A stretch of 64,000 nt of DNA from Haladaptatus salinisoli (GTDB lineage: Archaea; Halobacteriota; Halobacteria; Halobacteriales; Haladaptataceae): the NCBI RefSeq assembly GCF_020614375.1, contig NZ_CP085331.1, positions 62,001 through 126,000 on the forward strand, written 5' to 3'. The translations under genes and the position numbers were made by a program. This document shows positions 34,162 to 43,536 of the stretch, piece after piece. How positions within the stretch are numbered: the first letter of the stretch is position 1; each line of letters begins with the position of its first letter. The notes beneath the pieces were generated by a model. The model had not been told where the DNA came from. It saw nothing but the letters and a program-made list of their open reading frames with translations, and ran no database searches.

Positions 34162-34539
34162 TTAGATTCGGACGAACACGTCGCCGTCTACCAGCTCAAC
34201 ATCGAACGTACCGATGCACTTCCCGGATACTTCGTGTTCACCTGACTCGATGTCGAGTTCCCAGAGATGCCAAGGGCAACTCACGGTGAGGTCATCCTCG
34301 TTGACGCCGCCGCGTGACTCCGTCCATGTGTCCTCCGCATTAATCTTCTCTTCGCCGGCCTTGTACAATGGCGCGCCCTGGTGCGGACAGCGGTTCGACA
34401 GCGCGTGGAACTCGCCCTTTACGTTGAACACCGCGATCTCGATGCCGTTGACGTCGACAGCAATTCCCCGTCCTCGGGGAACGTCTTCGACCGATGCGAC
34501 CCTGGTATACGCGTCTTCGATTTCTGGTTCTACGCTCAT
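34162..34539 (-). CDS. Rieske-type ferredoxin
   Basis: 125 residues forming a single Rieske 2Fe-2S domain: CPHQGAPLYK (Cys, His) and, after an insertion rich in acidic residues (EEKINAEDTWTESRGGVNEDD), CPWHLWELDIESGE (Cys, His). This resembles small ferredoxins that carry electrons to ring-hydroxylating oxygenases and NirD-like subunits. Seven bases downstream of the amidohydrolase on the minus strand, so the two are probably co-transcribed. It could serve the dioxygenase at 25182-27168 (inference). Confidence 0.9.
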   Translation of the reverse strand: MSVEPEIEDAYTRVASVEDVPRGRGIAVDVNGIEIAVFNVKGEFHALSNRCPHQGAPLYKAGEEKINAEDTWTESRGGVNEDDLTVSCPWHLWELDIESGEHEVSGKCIGTFDVELVDGDVFVRI

Positions 34540-34545
34540 TGGTAA

Positions 34546-35679
34546 TCAGAGCCCGAGTATCTCCTCGGCGTTCTCATGCAGGATGGATCGACGCAGGTCG
34601 TCGTCGAACGCTCGCGACGTGTAGAACCACGTCGGTGGATCCAAAGTCTGGTGCGGCCAGTCGCTCGAATAGGTGAACATGTCGTCTGCCATGCTCAGAT
34701 CGAGGAGGTTCCTCGCCTGACCGGAGCCACGCGGGAGCGCGAGCGGTTGCGTTGTCAGGTAGATGTTGTCGCGGAGGTACTCACTGGGCCGCTGTTCGAG
34801 ATACTCTTCGCCGCTCGTGTGTTTCCGGGGAGTGATCTTCACGTCGTCGGGGTGCATCTCGTAGAACTCGTCCATCCGGTAGCGGACGAACGGAACCCAC
34901 CAGTGTCCGCCTTCCTGGAACACCACGTTCAGATCTGGGAACCGGTCGAACACCCCACGCATAATCATGTTGACAACGTTCACCATCGTGTGGATCGGCC
35001 AGTCGAAGCCGAGCACTTCGGTCCACGTCAGCATCTCGTCGCCAATGTAGGAATGCTGCGGCCAGTACGCTAGCGAACCGTGCAGGAATAGTGGAAGGTC
35101 GTTCTCGACCAACGCTTCGAACACTGGGTCGAACTGTTCGCTGCCCCAGGGCGTTTTCGGTCCGAACCACGAGTAGGCTGCGACGATGTTATCTTCCGCC
35201 GCGACTCGTTCTATCTCCTCAATTGCGTACTCAGGATCCCACTTCGGGATGAGCATCGACGTGTAGATCCCTTCGTCGGCGAAGTTATCGAGCATGTAGT
35301 CGTTCGCCGCCTGTACGACACCGTTCTTCAGGATCGGGTGGTGTTGAAGCGGCAGATTGTTGATTCCCGCATTGACTACGGGATCGTCGATGGCGAACTT
35401 CTCGCAGGCTTCGCGGACGTCGTCGGCATACTCCGCGCGACCCTGCGTGAACAGCCCTTCGTTCCCTTCCTTAATGGCGTATGCAGCGTCCCATTTGCCC
35501 GCAATAGGAGTTGGGCCGAACTCGGTCGTGAGTTTGTCTCTCACGACGTCATCTTCCACGTACGGCAGCAGATCCTCTTCCAGCGGATTGACGTGGAAGT
35601 CAAGGTCGATGATTCTGTCCTCGTACGCCTGTTCGGGTACCTCAGCTTGAGCGTCTATTTGGCTAACTGGCGAACCCAT
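34546..35679 (-). CDS. amidohydrolase-2-family metal-dependent hydrolase or decarboxylase
   Basis: About 377 residues from MGSPVSQ. TIM-barrel amidohydrolase_2 markers: DLDFHVNP near the N terminus (in place of the usual HxH), LPLFLHGSLAYWP, NVVFQEGGHWWVPFVRYRMDEFYE and FTYSSDWPHQTLDPP (the conserved Asp followed by WPH). Members of this group include gamma-resorcylate and ACMS decarboxylases and hydrolases of aromatic pathways; close haloarchaeal homologues are usually just called amidohydrolases. Coupled with the Rieske ferredoxin and divergent from the maleate-isomerase-like gene. Confidence 0.85.
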   Translation of the reverse strand: MGSPVSQIDAQAEVPEQAYEDRIIDLDFHVNPLEEDLLPYVEDDVVRDKLTTEFGPTPIAGKWDAAYAIKEGNEGLFTQGRAEYADDVREACEKFAIDDPVVNAGINNLPLQHHPILKNGVVQAANDYMLDNFADEGIYTSMLIPKWDPEYAIEEIERVAAEDNIVAAYSWFGPKTPWGSEQFDPVFEALVENDLPLFLHGSLAYWPQHSYIGDEMLTWTEVLGFDWPIHTMVNVVNMIMRGVFDRFPDLNVVFQEGGHWWVPFVRYRMDEFYEMHPDDVKITPRKHTSGEEYLEQRPSEYLRDNIYLTTQPLALPRGSGQARNLLDLSMADDMFTYSSDWPHQTLDPPTWFYTSRAFDDDLRRSILHENAEEILGL

Positions 35680-35847
35680 ACTGACTAACTGTGATAGACC
35701 CACATAAATAATTTACTTTGAGGTAATTCTATCTCCAAAACGAGAATGAACGGGACACTGGCTGACATAGGAGATTCGCCGATCCTCTACTGTCAACGAG
35801 GCTGAGAAATGCCTAAGTGTGTGATAGGCTCTTGATTCACTCAGGCA

Positions 35848-36600
35848 ATGACTGACACCTTCCGCGTCGGGTTGATAGTACCCAGTTCGAACGTCACCAT
35901 GGAGACAGAGATTCCGGCGATGCTGAACGCTCGCCCCGACCATTTCGGCGAGGAGTTCACGTTCCATGCCAGCCGCATGCGTATGCGGAACGTCACGCAG
36001 GAGGAACTCGAACGAATGGACGACCAGTCCGAACGAAGCGCGACCCTGCTGTCTGATGCCCATTGCGATGTGCTGGCTTACGCGTGTCTTATCGGCATCA
36101 TGGCGCAAGGGGCCGGATACCATGAGGAGAGCGAGGCGAAACTATACGAACGGACAGTAGAGAACGACGCCGAGGCGCCGGTCGTGACGAGCGCCGGGGC
36201 ACTCGTTCGGGCAATGGACCGGTTGGATGCGGAGCGAGTGACACTCATTGCTCCCTACATGGAGGAACTCACGCAGACGGTCATCAACTACTTTGAGAGC
36301 AGCGGCGTTGACGTCGTTGACTACGAGACGCTCGAATGCCCAGACAACCTCGAAGTCGCTCGACTCGACCAGAGGAACCTCCTCAACATCGCGGACGACC
36401 TGGAGACCGACGAGTCTGACGCACTTGTCCTCTCCTCGTGCGTCCAGATGCCGTCGCTCGCATCGATTCAGGCGGCGGAGGATCGGTTCGGGCTCCCCGT
36501 CTTTTCGGCAGCGACCGCGACGACCTACGAAATACTCCACCAACTCCAACTCAGTACGCAGGTTCCTGGAGCAGGGAGTCTTCTCGATGGCGTGAGCTGA
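35848..36600 (+). CDS. maleate cis-trans isomerase-like protein (Asp/Glu racemase superfamily)
   Basis: 250 residues. The N terminus VGLIVPSSNVTMETEIPAML and two catalytic-cysteine contexts, LAYACLIGIMAQG (about residue 77) and LSSCVQMPSLASIQAAE (about residue 197), match maleate isomerase and arylmalonate decarboxylase relatives, in which the two cysteines act across the substrate. In a gentisate cluster lacking an obvious maleylpyruvate isomerase it could either isomerise maleylpyruvate or convert maleate, released by an FAH-type hydrolase, to fumarate. Both are inferences. Same strand as the YjiH-type transporter gene that follows. Confidence 0.8.
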   Translation: MTDTFRVGLIVPSSNVTMETEIPAMLNARPDHFGEEFTFHASRMRMRNVTQEELERMDDQSERSATLLSDAHCDVLAYACLIGIMAQGAGYHEESEAKLYERTVENDAEAPVVTSAGALVRAMDRLDAERVTLIAPYMEELTQTVINYFESSGVDVVDYETLECPDNLEVARLDQRNLLNIADDLETDESDALVLSSCVQMPSLASIQAAEDRFGLPVFSAATATTYEILHQLQLSTQVPGAGSLLDGVS

Positions 36601-36685
36601 GGGTTCAGGATCTGGTTTCTGGCCCGATAACCATTGCATAGGTTGTAATTATTATTTTAGAAAGTTTTATCTCGGACGCCGATGA

Positions 36686-38155
36686 TTGCCGACTATGTTC
36701 GGCAGCCAGGCTTGGGAGAGCGAAGAGCACATATCCGATTCTTCGGTAACGGCGGAGAAGAAGACCATCTCCGACGTGGAGTTCGGGCAGAACGGGTGGC
36801 GACCGACGGTTCGGTTTGTCATCGCGTTCTTGATTGGTGGGTTCGTCTTCCTGTTCCCCGTCCAATGGGAAGGGCAGACGACAATTCCCCTCGACGTCAT
36901 CATGACGCTTATTCAGAATGCGTCGATGACTGCCGTCGAACTATTCGCACTGGGTATCATCATCGCGGGCGGTGTCCTCACGACTGTCGCCGAACTTCAC
37001 TACCGCGGATCACCGACGCTCAGTGAGCAGACAGAAGACCTACTCGAACTGGAGTACTGGCACACGGCGACAGTGTTCGTGATGTTCCGACTCGCCGCCG
37101 TCTTCTTCGCGTTCGCGATTCTGTTCGACGTCGGTCCAACGTGGATGCTGGCCGACCCCATTGTCAACATCGCGTGGGGTGCGCTCGTCATCACGGTCGC
37201 ACTCGTGATCCCCATCGGTGCCATCTTCGTCAATCTGCTCGCGGAACTCGGCGGGCTCCAGTTCATCGGGACGCTGGCGCAACCACTCATGCGCCCCGCG
37301 TTCAAACTGCCCGGCCGGTCTGCCCTCGATAGTGCGGCGTCGTGGCTCGGGTCGTTCAGCATCGGCTACTATCTCACCCGGAACGTCTTCGACCGGGGAG
37401 GGTACAACAAACGCGAGGTATTCGTCATCTGCACTTGCTTCGCGACCGCGAATCTCGGAACAGTCGGGGCGGTCGCGGCGATTCTCGGCCTCCTCCATAT
37501 CTTCCCGGTCATTGTCCTCCTATACGTCATCTCGACGCTCATCGTCGCGGCCATCCTTGTTCGGATTCCGCCGCTCTCGACAGTACCCGAGGAATATATC
37601 GCAGAACCCGACCCAGAACCGCGGTTCACGGGGACGGTCGGCGACTACCTCCGGTTCGCGTTCAACCAGGGCGTGGCGGCGGCGGAGGAGGGCGACACGA
37701 TCGGACGTGCCTCGCTCAACGGCTTTGTCGACGGATTGAAGCTGGCCGGGACAGTCGTTGGCTCCGTGCTGACGATGTCGATGGTTGTCCTCCTTCTCGA
37801 GGCGTATACCCCTGTCTTCCAGTACATCGCCGATCCGTTCGTCCCCGTCATGTCGTTGCTCGGGATTCCGGATCCGAAACTAGCAACCATCGGTATCATC
37901 CTCGGTGGTGCCGAGTTCTTCATCGGCGGCACGTTCGTCGTGAAAGCTGACCTGGTCACGCAGGTGTTCGTCCTCGTCGTTACGAGTGCACAGGCGATAT
38001 TCTTCTCCGCGCCGGCGCCGATGATGGTCGACATGTTCGACGACGTCCCGATGCGGTTCCGCGACCTGTTCCTCCTTTTGATCATACGAACCGTCCTCCT
38101 CGTTCCTATCGCCGCGGTTCTAACGCATGCGGCGGCGGCGGCCGGATTGCTCTGA
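36686..38155 (+). CDS. YjiH-family membrane protein (nucleoside-recognition/GATE domain)
   Basis: 489 residues with about ten to eleven hydrophobic segments, among them FVIAFLIGGFVFLFPVQW, ALVITVALVIPIGAIFVNLL and FLLLIIRTVLLVPIAAVLTHAA. The family has two GATE/nucleoside-recognition halves, with GSFSIGYYLTRNVFDRGGYNKREVFVICTCFATANLGTVGAVA in the first and LGIPDPKLATIGIILGGAEFFIGGTFVVKADLV in the second. Substrate unknown; by position it may transport an aromatic or dicarboxylic acid handled by this cluster. Internal membrane protein, no signal peptide. Confidence 0.85.
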   Translation: MPTMFGSQAWESEEHISDSSVTAEKKTISDVEFGQNGWRPTVRFVIAFLIGGFVFLFPVQWEGQTTIPLDVIMTLIQNASMTAVELFALGIIIAGGVLTTVAELHYRGSPTLSEQTEDLLELEYWHTATVFVMFRLAAVFFAFAILFDVGPTWMLADPIVNIAWGALVITVALVIPIGAIFVNLLAELGGLQFIGTLAQPLMRPAFKLPGRSALDSAASWLGSFSIGYYLTRNVFDRGGYNKREVFVICTCFATANLGTVGAVAAILGLLHIFPVIVLLYVISTLIVAAILVRIPPLSTVPEEYIAEPDPEPRFTGTVGDYLRFAFNQGVAAAEEGDTIGRASLNGFVDGLKLAGTVVGSVLTMSMVVLLLEAYTPVFQYIADPFVPVMSLLGIPDPKLATIGIILGGAEFFIGGTFVVKADLVTQVFVLVVTSAQAIFFSAPAPMMVDMFDDVPMRFRDLFLLLIIRTVLLVPIAAVLTHAAAAAGLL

Positions 38156-38224
38156 TCCAGCGCGACCCTCCGCTAGTAGAATTCAGTGGTTCAGACTCGC
38201 ACCCGAAAGAACCGTCGGCAGCTC

Positions 38225-38620
38225 TCAGTCGTCGGTCGTTTCGAGCAGAACCGTCCGATCCGACTCCAGAACAACGTCCTGCGAGACACTCCCGAACAGT
38301 GCTTTGCCCGTCGGCGACCGCTTCTGCCCGGCGAGGCTGACGACGTCGGCGTTGACTCGCGCTGCCTCGGCGAGTATTTCCCGCACCGCGTCACCGCTCG
38401 ACTGTTCGACTTCGACATCGAACCCTGCCGCTTCGAGGCGTTCGAGGGCCGTTGCAACCGAGTTGAGCTTCCGCGCGTCGGCTCCCTCGTCGTCGCCCCG
38501 GAAAACGTGAAAGAGGACAAGTTGCGTGTCGTCTCTCACGAGTGGGAGTTCGAGTATCGATTCTGCCTGTACCTCCGCCCGTTCGACGTCTGTGTCGATC
38601 GCGAGTAGTATCGTCGCCAT
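38225..38620 (-). CDS. universal stress protein (UspA family)
   Basis: 131 residues: MATILLAIDTDVERAEVQAESILELP at the start and the nucleotide-binding end GKALFGSVSQDVVLESDRTVLLETT (pattern G-x2-G-x9-S/T). Haloarchaea carry many paralogues, often beside transporters; here it is convergent with the YjiH-type gene. It may sense ATP/AMP state; no direct role in aromatic metabolism is known. Confidence 0.88.
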   Translation of the reverse strand: MATILLAIDTDVERAEVQAESILELPLVRDDTQLVLFHVFRGDDEGADARKLNSVATALERLEAAGFDVEVEQSSGDAVREILAEAARVNADVVSLAGQKRSPTGKALFGSVSQDVVLESDRTVLLETTDD

Positions 38621-38975
38621 GGTTTGTCACGCAGTCCGAACGAGAACCCGTCGCTACCCCGTTCGGTTCCACTGGATATGACGACGGCGACCACCATATG
38701 CCTTGTCACGTCTTCCCGCTACCACCGTTCACGGAGACGGCCGACGATACGTTGCCGTAGAATAGACCGGCGAACGATACCGATTCAGGGTCCTTTTTGT
38801 GACTCCCTTTCCCACAGGTATGTATGATACGTATCGACTGTGAGCGAGTCACAGCCATCGTGTGTCGCGTCGCACCATCTCGGCCGAACCGCCAGGGGGT
38901 CACTTCAGGACGAAATCGAATGCGGCCTCGCGGAATGAATCGAGAGACGCCTGCCACTGCCCGTCGGAGCGAGCG

Positions 38976-41900
38976 ATGACGACACGCACGCCCACCGCCC
39001 GTGACGACGGCGACGACTCCGTCGCCGACGAACGGGCTAACTATGACCACGCTTCCAGTGACGTCGAACGTCCGGCGCTCGTCGCAGACCTCCGCAGTCG
39101 TATCGACGGCGACGTGCGGTTTGACACCTACACCCGACAGATGTACGCAACCGATGCATCGGCGTACGAACAAACGCCGGTCGGGGTCGTCTTCCCGACG
39201 TCAACGGAGGACGCCGCCACGGTCGTCTCCTACTGCGCCGAACGCGATATTCCGGTTCTCCCACGCGGTGGTGGGACAAGTCTCGCGGGACAGGCGGTCA
39301 ACGAGGCGGTTGTTCTCGACTTCACGCAGCACATGAAGGATATCATCTCAATCGATGCTAACGAGCGACGTGCGCTCGTTCAGTCGGGAGTCGTCCTCGA
39401 GGAACTCAACTCTGCACTCGCGTCCAACGGACTAAAATTCGCGCCAGATCCGGCGGCAGGCGACCGTAGCACCATCGGCGGCGCCATCGGCAACAATTCG
39501 ACAGGCGCGCACTCACTGGTCTACGGGAAGACCGATGCCTACGTCGAGGAGTGCGAGGTCGTCCTGGCCGACGGGACTGTCGCCACGTTCGGTGAGGTCG
39601 ATGTCGAGGAGGTACGCGATCGGGCCGATCCCGACGGCGATATTCTCGACCGCATCTCAGCTGAGGTCGTCCGCATCCTCGACGAGGAGGATGACGAGAT
39701 CCGTGACCAGTTCCCCGACCTCAAGCGTAACGTCTCCGGCTACAATCTTGACGTGCTCGTCGAAGAAGCCGAGTCCGGCACCGTTAACCTCGGCCGACTG
39801 CTCGCGGGTAGCGAAGGGACACTGGCCATCGTCACCGAGGCCGAGGTCTCTCTCGAACCAGTTCCAGAAACAAAGGCTGTTTCTCTGCTGTTCTACGAAA
39901 GTGTCCTCGAGGCCGTGACAGACGTCCAATACGTCCTTGAACACGACCCCGCGGCAGTTGAACTCGTCGACGACGTGCTCCTCGGATTGGCCCGCCAAAC
40001 CGCCGAATTCGAGGATATCGCCGCACTCGTCCCTGACGGCGCCCAGGCAGCCTTGCTGGTCGAATTCTACGCAGACAGCGATGAGCACGGTCGCGAACAG
40101 ACTGCCGGCCTCCTCGCCGACCGCGTCCCGGAAAGCGATAGTACGGTTGCGGCGCCAGACGACTACCCCGATGTCGAGGAGACGCTCGCGGTTGAAGGCC
40201 TTGAGGCTCACGCCAAGGCCGACCGCGAGCAATTTTGGAAGCTGCGCAAGGCGGGCCTCCCGATCCTGCTCTCGCGGACATCTGACGAGAAGCACATCTC
40301 GTTCATGGAGGACTGTGCGATCCCACCTGAGAACTTACCGGAGTTCGTCGACCAGTTCCAGTCGTTACTCGTCGATCTTGATCGTGACGTCGACGCGGCT
40401 TTCTACGCGCACGCCGGACCGGGAGTATTACACGTCCGTCCGCTAATCAACACGAAGGACGCCGGGGATCGCGAGGACATGGTCGAAATCGCCGACAGGG
40501 TGACCGACATGGTCGTCGAATTTGGCGGCAGCGTTTCCGGGGAACATGGCGACGGCCGCGCCCGGACGCAGTGGAACCGCAAGCTCTACGGTGACGAACT
40601 CTGGCAGATATTCCGCGATCTGAAGTCGGCATTCGACCCAGACTGGTTACTCAATCCCGGGAACGTCTGTGGCGACCACGATATGACAGAGCACCTGCGG
40701 TACGACAGCGACTATAGTCACGACGCTGGCTTCGACCCCGCCCTGAACTGGGACAACGAAAACGGCATGCAGGGAATGGTCGAACTCTGTCACGGCTGCG
40801 GCGGCTGTCGTGGTGAACAAGAAATCACCGGCGGCGTAATGTGTCCGACGTACCGCGCTGCCAACGAGGAGGTGACGAGTACCCGTGGTCGTGCGAATCT
40901 CCTCAGGCAGGCCATGAGCGGTGACCTGCCGGATGACCCGACTGACGACGAGTTCGCGACAGAAGTACTCGACCTCTGTATCGGATGTAAGGGCTGTGCG
41001 CGTGACTGTCCGAGTGAAGTCGATATGGCGAAGCTCAAGACCGAAGTCATGCATGCCCGCCACCAGGAACACGGATCGAGCCTGCGCGACACACTGTTCG
41101 CCAACTTCGACAAACTCGCCCCTCTCGGGAGCGCGCTCGCACCTCTCTCGAACGCCATCCAGTCGGTGCCCGGTGTCGGATACCTCACTGAGAAGACAGT
41201 CGGCCTCGCACGGGAACGTTCGCTCCCGACGTTCCGCAGCGAGACGCTCCACGAGTGGTTCGGGGCCCGAGGCGGGCCGCGCGTTGCAGAGGAGGATGCC
41301 GAACGACGAGCCGTCTTCTTCGTGGACACGTACACCAACTACAGTCACCCTGAAGTTGGGAAGGCGACGGTGCGGGTTCTCGAAGCTGCCGGTGTCCACG
41401 TTGAACTGGCCGACCAGACCGACAGCGGACGACCGGCGTTCTCGAAGGGGTTCGTAGATCAGGCCCGTGAGACTGTCCAGAATAACGTCGGGGAACTCTA
41501 TTCACGCGTCAAGGATGGGTGGGACGTTGTCCTTGCAGAACCTTCTGATGCAGTGATGTTCCAGTCGGATGCACTCGACCTCCTCTCAGGCGAAGCGGTC
41601 GAATCGGTCGCCGCGAATACATACGGTGTCTGTGAGTATCTCGACGCGTTCCGCCTCGACGAGCACGTCGCGTGGGACACGCCGACGGAGTCGCTGGCGT
41701 ACCACGGCCACTGCCACCAGAAGGCCGTTAAGAAGGACCACCACGCCGTCGGCGTCCTCCGGCGCGCGGGCTACAACGTCGACCCGCTCGATTCGGGCTG
41801 TTGCGGCATGGCTGGAAGCTTCGGCTACGAGGCCGAACACTACTCGATGTCGAAGACTATCGGCGACATTCTGCTCGACCAGGTCGAAGACAGCGATGCG

Positions 41901-42056
41901 GACGTTGTCACCGCGCCGGGAACGTCTTGCCGGACGCAGCTCGGCGACGGAGCAGTCCGGTCGGTTCCCGCGGGCAGTCCGTTGTCGGGAACGTCACTCG
42001 ACCGTGACGAGCCACCGACACCGATCGAACTGCTCGCACACGCGCTCCCGCTGTGA
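38976..42056 (+). CDS. FAD-linked oxidase fused to Fe-S/CCG domain (D-2-hydroxyacid or glycolate dehydrogenase type)
   Basis: About 1026 residues from the ATG at 38976 (MTTRTPTARDD); the frame is open 38 codons upstream but that part is basic and unlike the family. N-terminal FAD_binding_4 (VLPRGGGTSLAGQAV, STIGGAIGNNSTGAHSLVYG), FAD-oxidase C-terminal domain (VSGEHGDGRARTQW), a 4Fe-4S pair (CHGCGGCRGEQ...CPTY and CIGCKGCARDCPSE), then a heterodisulphide-reductase-like region with one CCG box (SGCCGMAGSFG) preceded by HGHCHQ. The first CCG box is replaced by TDSGRP. Oxidises a 2-hydroxyacid and passes electrons to the respiratory chain; substrate unknown. Confidence 0.88.
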   Translation: MTTRTPTARDDGDDSVADERANYDHASSDVERPALVADLRSRIDGDVRFDTYTRQMYATDASAYEQTPVGVVFPTSTEDAATVVSYCAERDIPVLPRGGGTSLAGQAVNEAVVLDFTQHMKDIISIDANERRALVQSGVVLEELNSALASNGLKFAPDPAAGDRSTIGGAIGNNSTGAHSLVYGKTDAYVEECEVVLADGTVATFGEVDVEEVRDRADPDGDILDRISAEVVRILDEEDDEIRDQFPDLKRNVSGYNLDVLVEEAESGTVNLGRLLAGSEGTLAIVTEAEVSLEPVPETKAVSLLFYESVLEAVTDVQYVLEHDPAAVELVDDVLLGLARQTAEFEDIAALVPDGAQAALLVEFYADSDEHGREQTAGLLADRVPESDSTVAAPDDYPDVEETLAVEGLEAHAKADREQFWKLRKAGLPILLSRTSDEKHISFMEDCAIPPENLPEFVDQFQSLLVDLDRDVDAAFYAHAGPGVLHVRPLINTKDAGDREDMVEIADRVTDMVVEFGGSVSGEHGDGRARTQWNRKLYGDELWQIFRDLKSAFDPDWLLNPGNVCGDHDMTEHLRYDSDYSHDAGFDPALNWDNENGMQGMVELCHGCGGCRGEQEITGGVMCPTYRAANEEVTSTRGRANLLRQAMSGDLPDDPTDDEFATEVLDLCIGCKGCARDCPSEVDMAKLKTEVMHARHQEHGSSLRDTLFANFDKLAPLGSALAPLSNAIQSVPGVGYLTEKTVGLARERSLPTFRSETLHEWFGARGGPRVAEEDAERRAVFFVDTYTNYSHPEVGKATVRVLEAAGVHVELADQTDSGRPAFSKGFVDQARETVQNNVGELYSRVKDGWDVVLAEPSDAVMFQSDALDLLSGEAVESVAANTYGVCEYLDAFRLDEHVAWDTPTESLAYHGHCHQKAVKKDHHAVGVLRRAGYNVDPLDSGCCGMAGSFGYEAEHYSMSKTIGDILLDQVEDSDADVVTAPGTSCRTQLGDGAVRSVPAGSPLSGTSLDRDEPPTPIELLAHALPL

Positions 42057-42074
42057 CTCGCCTTCGCTTGGCGA

Positions 42075-43157
42075 TTACGACGACGGTTCAGCTTCGGCGT
42101 AGAGGTTGAACGCCTCGAAGACGGGGCGGTCGGTTATCCCGAGGAGCATTGCCTCGCCATCCGGTTCGTGGTGGTGAATCTGGTCCGGCGGAACGACGAA
42201 GAGGTCCCACTGGCTCCACTCAAGGGCTTCGTCACCGACGTGAGTCGCGCCTTCGCCCTCGATGACGAAGTACACCTCCGTCGCGTTGTGGAAGTGTGGA
42301 TCGGTCTCCTCTCTGAGAAGTTGCGCCCGGAACGACATCGTCGGGAAAAGAGGTGGCTTCCCCGACGCAGGGTTAACGTACGAGAGACTGTAGCCGTCGT
42401 TCGGATCGGGTTCGTCGTTCTCGGCTCGTTGTTCGAGTGACTCGACCATCTCGTCCCAGCCGAACCGGTATGGCGGCGTCGGATCCTGGATGCCCTCGAA
42501 TGGGCCGGGGATGTCGTCACGCTTCGCCTCCTCGGCGGGTCGCCCGCGACCGTACTGGGAGTCCCAGTAGCCTTGCGTTTTCGTGACTGGTTGGCGTTCG
42601 AGTTCGTGATACTCGAAGGTATTCTTCGCGTTCAGGGAGTCGAGCACGAGTGGCAAGTCGAGCACGTCCAACCACGCGGCCGTCTCATCAGAGTCGTTGA
42701 CGTGGTCGTGCCACTCCCACTGCGGCGTGGTGATGAGGTCGTTGTTCTCCATCGGGAACTCCTCGCCGGCCACAACCGTCTTCATCTCCTCGTTGCCGTC
42801 GATGGTGAATCGGAGCGCGTTCGCTCCGTGACGATGCGCCGGTGCTGTCTCGCCTGGCGAAACGGTCTGCACTCCCACGTATATCGTGTTCGAGATGGCA
42901 TTGCCGAGGCTGGTATTGATGGGAACCGCGACCCGACGTTGGAACCCAGGTGGAAGGTCGGCAATCGGGACGTCTTCCTCGATCGCGTCGATGGCTGTCT
43001 GCAGATCCTCCCACTTCCAGACATTGGGTTCTAGGTCGCCGTAGACGCGTCCCATGTCGTCCTCGACTTCCCAGAGCGGTCGAAGATGGTGCTCCTCTAG
43101 GATACTTCGCGTTTCGGAACTCATCTCAAGGAGTTCCTCTGGCTCTTGCTGTACCAT
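42075..43157 (-). CDS. gdoA: gentisate 1,2-dioxygenase
   Basis: 360 residues from MVQQEPEELLEMSS. Bicupin Fe(II) ring-cleavage dioxygenase: LPPGFQRRVAVPINTSLGNAISNTIYVGVQTVSPGETAPAHRHGANALRFTIDG holds the first metal-binding cupin (HRH), and PTMSFRAQLLREETDPHFHNATEVYFVIEGEG with HHHEPDGEAML the second. It opens gentisate between C1 and C2 to maleylpyruvate. An enzyme of this kind (GdoA) is established in Haloferax sp. D1227 for degradation of aromatic acids. It converges on the FAD/Fe-S dehydrogenase and lies just downstream of the Zn-ribbon and FAH-hydrolase genes, same strand. Confidence 0.93.
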   Translation of the reverse strand: MVQQEPEELLEMSSETRSILEEHHLRPLWEVEDDMGRVYGDLEPNVWKWEDLQTAIDAIEEDVPIADLPPGFQRRVAVPINTSLGNAISNTIYVGVQTVSPGETAPAHRHGANALRFTIDGNEEMKTVVAGEEFPMENNDLITTPQWEWHDHVNDSDETAAWLDVLDLPLVLDSLNAKNTFEYHELERQPVTKTQGYWDSQYGRGRPAEEAKRDDIPGPFEGIQDPTPPYRFGWDEMVESLEQRAENDEPDPNDGYSLSYVNPASGKPPLFPTMSFRAQLLREETDPHFHNATEVYFVIEGEGATHVGDEALEWSQWDLFVVPPDQIHHHEPDGEAMLLGITDRPVFEAFNLYAEAEPSS

Positions 43158-43259
43158 GTCCTCTCGTAGGCACAGAATTCTCATAAGTGTAGGGGTGTGA
43201 AGAGTGTTAAAACGGTACCTCGCGTACGGAATTGCAGTTCGAGACCCAATGCGGAGGCG

Positions 43260-43430
43260 TTAGGTGTGAGCCTCGAAGAGTTCGTCGGACGAGACGAACT
43301 CGCGACAATCCTCGCAGACCATCCGTCGCTGGATAGCGTACTCCCACAATTTCCCGCCGCACTCTGGACAGTCGAAGTGTGCGCGAACAAACGGACTCTC
43401 CTCGGAGTATGGGTTCTCGAATTCGGACAT
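43260..43430 (-). CDS. small zinc-ribbon protein of the gentisate cluster
   Basis: 56 residues from MSEFENPYSEES: CPECGGKLWEYAIQRRMVCEDC forms a four-cysteine zinc ribbon, followed by REFVSSDELFEAHT. The frame extends 14 codons upstream, but MSEF is the natural start. It lies between the FAH hydrolase and gentisate dioxygenase on the same strand, so it is probably co-transcribed; function unknown. Confidence 0.7.
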   Translation of the reverse strand: MSEFENPYSEESPFVRAHFDCPECGGKLWEYAIQRRMVCEDCREFVSSDELFEAHT

Positions 43431-43536
43431 AGTCTTTCTTATAGCGACGTGACGAAAAATGTACCGCTTCAATGGGATTCCCGAGAACAGGGAACCACAG
43501 TCGTGATTAACTCTAGAAGATGTCCCGACGCACTTG

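Noticed and set aside
39657..40295. 212-codon minus-strand frame inside the FAD/Fe-S dehydrogenase gene
   Set aside because: Lies wholly inside a gene with diagnostic FAD motifs; no family resemblance of its own.
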